Source of the DNA: Physella acuta
Taxonomy: Eukaryota > Mollusca > Gastropoda > Physidae
Reading direction: 5' to 3'
NCBI RefSeq assembly: GCF_028476545.1
Contig: NW_026731942.1
Location: 1 to 64,000 of the forward strand
Length of the DNA: 64,000 bases
Each line of letters begins with the position of its first letter. Within the stretch, counting starts at the first letter, position 1. The translations under genes were made by a program, and so were the position numbers. Below, piece by piece: positions 58,901 to 64,000 of this stretch. The notes beneath the pieces were generated by a model, which saw nothing but the letters and a program-made list of their open reading frames with translations, ran no database searches and was not told the DNA's origin.

Positions 58901-61900
58901 AATTGGTGTTAGGGCATATACAGAGCCGTAGCGAAGGGGGGGTGGGCCGGGGGATGTGGACCGCACCGGGTGCCACCATTTAGTGGGGTGACACCAAGGC
59001 AAAAAAAAATAGCAAAATATATAGAGAAAAATTTGAGGGGGGAGGGGGGTGAAAATCGAAAATTTGTACCCGGGAAGGGTCGCTACGCCTCTGGGGGGTG
59101 ACACCGTTACGTGCCGAACCGGGTGACACCCGACCTCGCTACGCCACTGGGCATATAACATATGCGCGCGGACACACACATACATATATATATATATTTG
59201 TCTAAACTTTAGGCATTTATTACTATTCTAGAGGCACAGAGAAACAAGTTGTAGCCTTTGATTACGCACTCCGCTTATCTGACGGTGTTCGCAACGGTTT
59301 GGTAAGTTTCCCATCTTAATAGCGGGTGATCTCCACAAAACTCGCATCTGGGATAAACGAAAAAGTTTTTTTTTTTTCATTTCCGTGTTCCGTGTCTAGT
59401 GTAGGCCTATTAGGTACTAGTATAATGATTCTACCTTCCTCTTTTATTAAGTCATAAAAAAATACGGGCATAGCACAGTAGGGAGAATCCAGTACATGGA
59501 TCGAGGGAAAGACTAGACTATCAATCTAGCCTGCTTTCTATTGCAAGGTTCAACCTCAGCAATGCATTTTAGTTGATAATGCAATATAGAGTTGAGAGCG
59601 TATTGATGTTTCGAACTCATTACATGTTTACTAACTGTGTTTCTTCCAGACTTTTTTCTCCGTGGGGAAGGGGTGGGGCACTTGATATTTTCGGGGCGGT
59701 CAACATTTTTCGGGGGGGGGGGGTGTGTGTGGACACTAGTAAAATTGTATGTTTACTATATAAAATCCATCTCGTTCGTGGGGGGAGGGGGGGGGGTGGT
59801 AGACTTTCTGCCCCCCCCCCCCCCCCCCCCCCTGAAGAGATGACTGGAAGAAACTCTAATTACTAAGGACAAATTAAAATTAAATTATTTCCCTTATTTT
59901 TAGGATATGGTCAACACCGTGTACAGAAAGTTGATGTACAAGGGAACATTTACTCCCCCTACACAAGAGTTCTGTCCCTTGCTAAACGAGAGTATATGTG
60001 ACTTGACCCGAGAGACCTACATGGTAAGTCATCTCTAACGCACTGCCTGTTTATACAAAATTATCTTTTTTTAATTTAATTTTTTTGTTTAGTTCTATTC
60101 TACTCCTGGAAAGGTAAGCGATTTGATAAAATGATGAATTGTGGATTCCATCTGACTATTTGGTTATAATATTTCATTCTCAACTGCGACCATTTTCTGT
60201 AATTTTGTCTCCGTAATTGTTGAAATACCATGTCTAATTAATAGTACTCCGTACCGAATTCTCAATTTATACACCATACTTGATATATTATTGATAAATA
60301 CGTAAGGGCTACACCCCTCCCTTACCCTACCAGCTATCCCACAACACTGTCATTGATGACGTCCCAACACGGAGGGGGGTGGGGGTTCGGTTAAAAAAAA
60401 AATCGACGTTAGTGGACGCTTATGGACTGGGGGTGAGGGGGGGGGGGGTCGGGTCAGTGTGGACGTCCACATGTTGAATTTAACATCAAAATACTTACAT
60501 CTAAAAAAATTAAATAAATAACATTAAAATAAAATAAAAACTGTATATAAAATGTACGAGTTAAAATAAATCAACAGTTCACAAGTACACAAAACGAATG
60601 GCGTCATCTTCCAATTTTATAATATGAAAGAAATGTAATATTTTATTCAATTTTGATTTTTATCTATGGATCTACTCATCAAGACGGACGATATGAAATG
60701 TATACATTTTTCTCGGCCAAAATAATACACATTACTTTAAAAAACAAGATAAATACTATTCAACAGTCGTGTTTTTAACGGAATCATCCAAGTCTCTTAA
60801 TCACAGTGTGCATTTAAATTTAATATAGTGTTGTGTTGTCAAATAATGTATATAATTTGGTTTTTTTAACAGGTATTGGTAGCCTATGTTATTTTAAATG
60901 TGTCGGATTTTTAGCTATTTAGATATTTCTTTGCTTTGTCACTAATATCGTTCAGTGTGCAGTAGAGCACATAGCGTTTTACCGACATCTATTTAATACA
61001 ATATTTTTCTCAAACAAAAGTATAACTCACGTGTAACGACTAGTTAAAAAAATTCCAGTACGGAAAACCTTAACAGAAGAAAATATACTGTACTATCAAA
61101 TTTAATATCACATTTTTTTACTTTTATAATTTGTTATTATAAAGGTTGTCTATAACGTTTTTCATGTGAATCTTATTTTCTTGCTCATTAAAGCTGCAAG
61201 CAACCCTCTACAACCCCCTAGCTCGTTTGGTTGAGTATATGGTTAGACTACCCGTTGCTGGAAGTGGTTATACAGTCATCGCTCCTGATGGAACTACGGA
61301 AGTTGAACATCAGGTTGAGTTATCTACCATTTTGCGTTTAAGTATTGAACAACAGAATAAAGGGAAATAACTGCTTTCTAAAATAAATTCGACGGTGTTC
61401 CTTAGAGTGTTGACTTTCCTAGTTTTTACAAAATAAATACTTCACCATTGCAAATACGGAAACATAACAAAATTTTAAAATGATGACAAAAAAAACAAAC
61501 ATTTAGGCCTATATGAATGCATGTTATTTTACTTTAAAGTTATGTCGACTGTTTTGGTACATTTCCAAACTAGTTTATATTAACACACGGTAGCATGCCG
61601 GATATAATGACCTTGATCTTAATCCACACTACCCTTATTATAGCTTGTTCCAGGGTCGGCTCAGACTCAGACCCTTGTGTTCCCCGCCACCCTCCCACCC
61701 CTAGGGTACGCCACTTACTTTGTTAACAGACAAACAGATGTGCCAAAGAAACCAGCCGAAGTTCTAGGTAACTAAAACTAATTTTAAAACTAATTATAAA
61801 ACTAATTTTTTTTTAATAAAGTAACATTTACGTTTTAATATCTGGCGTTCAGTAATGTAGATATTTTATAGTTGAACTATTTGTTTTTTTTTACCTCGGT

Positions 61901-63182
61901 ATGAGGAGTTGTGTTGTGTCGCACTAAGGATTCGAACCCGCAAATTTACTCTAGACTTTCGGGTTAACGAAACTGCTATAGTGCTTGTCCAAAAAGAACA
62001 TAAAACTATAAGTTAATTGTGAATGCGATAATGTGTTAATTTCTTTAAATTGGAAGTATTCTTTTAAAATATACTACAGTTGAAGTTACAAGAATATCTT
62101 TGGTAATTAGAGATGTATTATTAGTAATTAATTACAGCTGTCTGTGTGAAATAGTAAAGTGATTGATTTACGTACTTCAGATCAAGAGAAACCAAAGGCA
62201 AAATCAAGCAAGCGTTCACATTCATCTACCACAAATGTTATTCAAGGGAAGGTAGGATTAAATATGTTTTTTTAAACTTAAACGTCAAGTTTAAATTATT
62301 TCCTTAACATGCAGATCTTAATAAAATTAGAGATTGATTATACAGACCTAAATCGTACAGATGTTAATCATAAATTTTTATCATACAAATCTGAATCATT
62401 TCTTTATTAAAGTAAAGTTCCCTTTCAAACCTGTCGGTCTATAGGGCAAGTGGAATAGAGTTCACTTGTTTCTGTGACCTCAGCATATGAAGAGATAGTG
62501 TGGTCAGCACTATGCCCAGCCGCCTTTACTTTCCCTAACTTTCCCTAACGTGAGTTAGGTACCCATCAGAGTTGGGTGGACTCAAGGGCGGATTAGCAGT
62601 CTAGCTTTCTACCGGTAGACTTCTCCGTACCCTAATTTCTGTATTAACCTGAACATTCTTTTACAAAAATGTAAATCCTAACTTTTTATCAATGCTGGTT
62701 TTATCGGACACTTAAAAATAAAGATCTCAATATCCCACAAAATGTTTAAGGGAAAATTCAAATAATTTATCAAACCTAATAATTTTACCAAAAAAAAAAA
62801 AAGCAATTTTAATCCCCTATTGGACGACGGTGAATTTAAAGGTATATTTTACATGATCCAAGTTGTCAAATGCTTTAAAAAAAAAAAAAAAAAGATCTAT
62901 TCTCCCACAAAAGCTTAAGGGAGAATATATAATGTATCGTCATTCACATGATAACGTTAATACATATATTGACCTCAGTACGTCAGCGTGACCTTTGACG
63001 AGGCCGGGCACCTAGCCTACCTGACCAACCTTGAATCAGGCGTGACAACCCAGCTCAGCCAGAACTTCTACTTCTACCCCGGCTTTGGTCAGAAGGGACA
63101 GTCCAGTGGCGCCTACATCTTCAGGCCGGCCAACAACACACCGACCAGCATACCACTCACTCTCTGGCAGGGTACCAGAAAT
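48905..63182 (+). CDS. MAN2B1-like: Lysosomal alpha-mannosidase-like (GH38), gene 2, 3' end beyond window
   Basis: 17 exons: 48905-48991, 49933-50035, 50833-50982, 54083-54276, 54904-55012, 55780-55892, 56207-56278, 56894-57010, 58037-58240, 58623-58686, 58853-58892, 59232-59301, 59904-60023, 61194-61313, 61644-61767, 62181-62251, 62979-63182. They give 654 residues in one frame, with no stop before the window ends. The signal peptide starts [34 protein letters not shown] and QHHDAITGTE are kept, so zinc binding and the nucleophile look intact. Differences from gene 1: VPAGGDF in place of MTMGSDF, LDQQD in place of LDYQD, and no Cys pair in exon 6. Exons 2-5, 7-9 and 11-14 have exactly gene 1 lengths. 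The product is probably a lysosomal or secreted glycosidase with altered specificity. Confidence 0.92.
49762..49929. repeat. (CA)n and (TA)n microsatellite abutting a splice acceptor
   Basis: Imperfect (CA)n (49762-49852) is followed by about 36 TA repeats (49857-49929) that run straight into the 'acag' acceptor of mannosidase gene 2 exon 2 (49933). No separate polypyrimidine tract is visible. Confidence 0.95.
50278..50552 (+). mobile_element. SINE family B, best copy
   Basis: It begins with a tRNA-like head 'gtgcgcgtggtcgagtcggt'. The body contains 'gagaactccaaaattaaat', 'ttgtagtttgttcttggt' and 'ggcgcataaccagttgacac', and the tail reads 'attaagaacaaagaa'. It lies in intron 2 of mannosidase gene 2. 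Confidence 0.7.
51224..51650. mobile_element. 427-bp MITE with CRE-containing inverted ends
   Basis: The left end GGGGTCGTCCATAAATGACG and the right end CGTCATTTATGGATGACCCC are inverted repeats of about 23 bp. Perfect TGACGTCA octamers lie at 51239, 51532 and 51628. Several G tracts lie inside. Target duplication is not clear. It sits in intron 3 of mannosidase gene 2. Confidence 0.75.
52535..52770. repeat. Two-and-a-half copy repeat, unit about 95-100 bp
   Basis: Modules 'ggccactggtacaaacat', 'aatggccactggaacgaaga' and 'catatctacacggcagg' recur. The 125-codon open frame here is a translation of the repeat. Confidence 0.8.
53585..53840. mobile_element. hAT-like MITE, family B
   Basis: It runs from CAGGGGCGTAGCGAGG to CCTCGCTACGCCACTG, with flanks GGTTAGAG and GGTGAGAG matching at 7 of 8 bases. 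It is in reverse orientation relative to the copy at 1963. Confidence 0.85.
54360..54537. mobile_element. Diverged family A MITE
   Basis: The 'cagtgttttttacag' and 'ccggaaagaaacactg' ends enclose G tracts and the 'aaggtatatattttc' spacer. It lies in intron 4 of mannosidase gene 2. Confidence 0.7.
55002..55135. repeat. About 40-bp repeat copying the exon 5 donor of gene 2
   Basis: Three imperfect units start with 'catcggtgagtttcttatct', 'aatcgctgaatttgttctct' and 'aatcggtgagtttcttctct'. The first includes the real exon end and donor at 55012/55013. The third restores a perfect CGGTGAGT donor 80 bp downstream. Confidence 0.8.
55377..55762. repeat. Minisatellite upstream of gene 2 exon 6
   Basis: About fifteen degenerate units of 22-27 bp built on AATGACCACTAACATACGTA. 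The array ends about 18 bp before the exon 6 acceptor at 55779. Confidence 0.85.
57005..57200. repeat. 94-bp repeat copying the exon 8 end and donor of gene 2
   Basis: After the real exon end (57010) two further copies of the last 40 or so bases of exon 8 follow, with the junction at 57104 and 57198. The second copy keeps GTGAGT; the third reads AGGTTGAG. A more decayed echo ('cagctgttcaaactcattcag') lies near 57525. Confidence 0.9.
57235..57436 (-). mobile_element. tRNA-derived SINE, family A
   Basis: It contains 'aagtagagttcatacgtttc', 'gtcagcactacgtccggccg' and the tRNA-like end 'ggattcgaactcgagatttt' with 'ctctacctctaag'. Confidence 0.7.
58921..59149. mobile_element. hAT-like MITE, family B
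   Basis: It runs from CAGAGCCGTAGCGA to CTCGCTACGCCACTG, with an exact 8-bp GGCATATA duplication. It sits only about 30 bp after exon 11 of mannosidase gene 2. Confidence 0.9.
59635..59858. mobile_element. hAT-like MITE, family A
   Basis: It begins CTGTGTTTCTTCCAGAC and ends GACTGGAAGAAACTCTA. Flanks TTTACTAA and ATTACTAA match at 7 of 8 bases. It ends about 45 bp before exon 13 of mannosidase gene 2. Confidence 0.8.
60347..60478. repeat. G-rich dispersed repeat, copy 2
   Basis: It matches 38566-38692, including G tracts and 'gtggacgtccacatgttgaatt' at the right end. Confidence 0.6.
60660..61030. repeat. About 350-bp dispersed repeat, copy 2
   Basis: It is the partner of 24762-25113, with many shared blocks in the same order. 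It lies in intron 13 of mannosidase gene 2, in gene sense. No open frame and no clear ends were found. Confidence 0.7.
62420..62622 (-). mobile_element. tRNA-derived SINE, family A
   Basis: Good body match: 'cctttcaaacctgtcggtct', 'agtgtggtcagcactatgcc' and 'tacccatcagagttgggtgg'. The tRNA-like end is shortened. It lies in intron 16 of mannosidase gene 2. Confidence 0.7.
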
Positions 63183-64000
63183 GTAAGGTCACGTGATGGG
63201 TCCGTTAAGTCAACGGTTCAAACTTAAAATAGGATATCTTTAAGGGAAAATGCGCAGAGGAACAAGTATAAAATCTTGATCAATAACCATAATTAGATTT
63301 ACTTTAAACTTATCAAACAATTCTAGAATGGAATAAGCATATCATTAAGAGATAATGCGCAAAGGAACAAATAGAAAATCTTGATTAATAACCATAATTA
63401 AATTTACTTTAAACTTATCAACCATTTCTAGATTGGAAAAATATAACAAGAATATATACATTTTTTTTCCTAAAATATTTTAAGACTCTTTTTCTAACCA
63501 TATCGACATTTTTTTAAAGCATTTTATCAAAAGACTATTTTTCTAACTGTATCAATATTTGTTTGAAGCATTTTATTAAAAAGCCAATTTTTTACATTTT
63601 TTGAAGCATTTTATTAAAAGACTATTTTTCTAACACTATTTTTCTAACACTATCAACACTTTTTATAACCATCTTATTACATTATTCTTCGCAAATTCTT
63701 CAGCTGATAACATCATCTAAATTGGGTTGTGTTTGTAGTTAGGGTTAAGCCAAATCTTGGACTTGTAATATAAATTATTAGCTATTTAATTATTAGATAG
63801 TTAATTCATCATGACTTGATAATAACATAGATTTTTCTTTTGCTATCTCAGATAGTGAAATCTCATTAATGCCGATCACACTTCATGTGTAGGCATGAGT
63901 CTATTGGTTAAATTTTAACGTAACTTTAAACAACGCTAGATGTCTTTTCTGTGTTAAACAAATCTACGAAACCTTCAATTCCACTTGTATTAAAAGTAAC
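63183..64000. other. Start of intron 17 of mannosidase gene 2
   Basis: No further exon is visible. A roughly 110-bp block ('gataatgcgcaaaggaacaa') near 63345-63430 repeats 63240-63320, and short 'aagcattttatt' units recur to 63670. Confidence 0.6.

Overview
The window is animal nuclear DNA. It is AT-rich, its genes are split into short exons by long introns, and it is packed with small transposons and minisatellites. The gene families and CCCTAA telomere-like repeats suit a lophotrochozoan. A tRNA-derived SINE resembles families I associate with gastropod snails, so a snail is my best guess, but the sequence does not prove it.

Layout. (1) 1-7081: no recognised gene; two families of hAT-like MITEs and a minisatellite. 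(2) 7082-18276 (+): the 3' part of a formin-type GBD/FH3-domain gene. Ten exons end in a 518-residue N/Q/P-rich tail with no FH1 or FH2. Its introns hold a 35-bp telomere-like satellite of about 1.6 kb, two hAT MITEs, a LINE 3' end and several tandem arrays. (3) 21252-38044 (-): a complete lysosomal alpha-mannosidase (GH38, MAN2B1-like) in 26 exons, 1,005 residues, with two alternative versions of exon 6 and two E-boxes resembling TFEB/MITF sites about 190 bp upstream of its start. (4) 39313-45373: a CACTA/EnSpm-like DNA transposon of about 6.1 kb, apparently whole, carrying a 732-residue Tnp2-type transposase and a six-exon DUF4806 protein. (5) 48905 to beyond 64000 (+): a second, diverged lysosomal alpha-mannosidase, arranged head to head with the first. 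Seventeen exons are visible and the gene runs off the window. Most of its exons match the first gene in length and phase, so the two arose by duplication and inversion; the transposon fills much of the spacer.

The least expected pattern is that tandem arrays repeatedly start on exon-intron junctions. At least six copy a splice donor or acceptor together with bits of exon, and a further array copies the 3' end of the formin-like coding region. In the first mannosidase one array offers five equally spaced in-frame donors and another offers fifteen acceptor-like sites. I know of no named description of this pattern. Exon boundaries were read by eye from GT/AG signals, frame continuity and family similarity. 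No transcript data were available.
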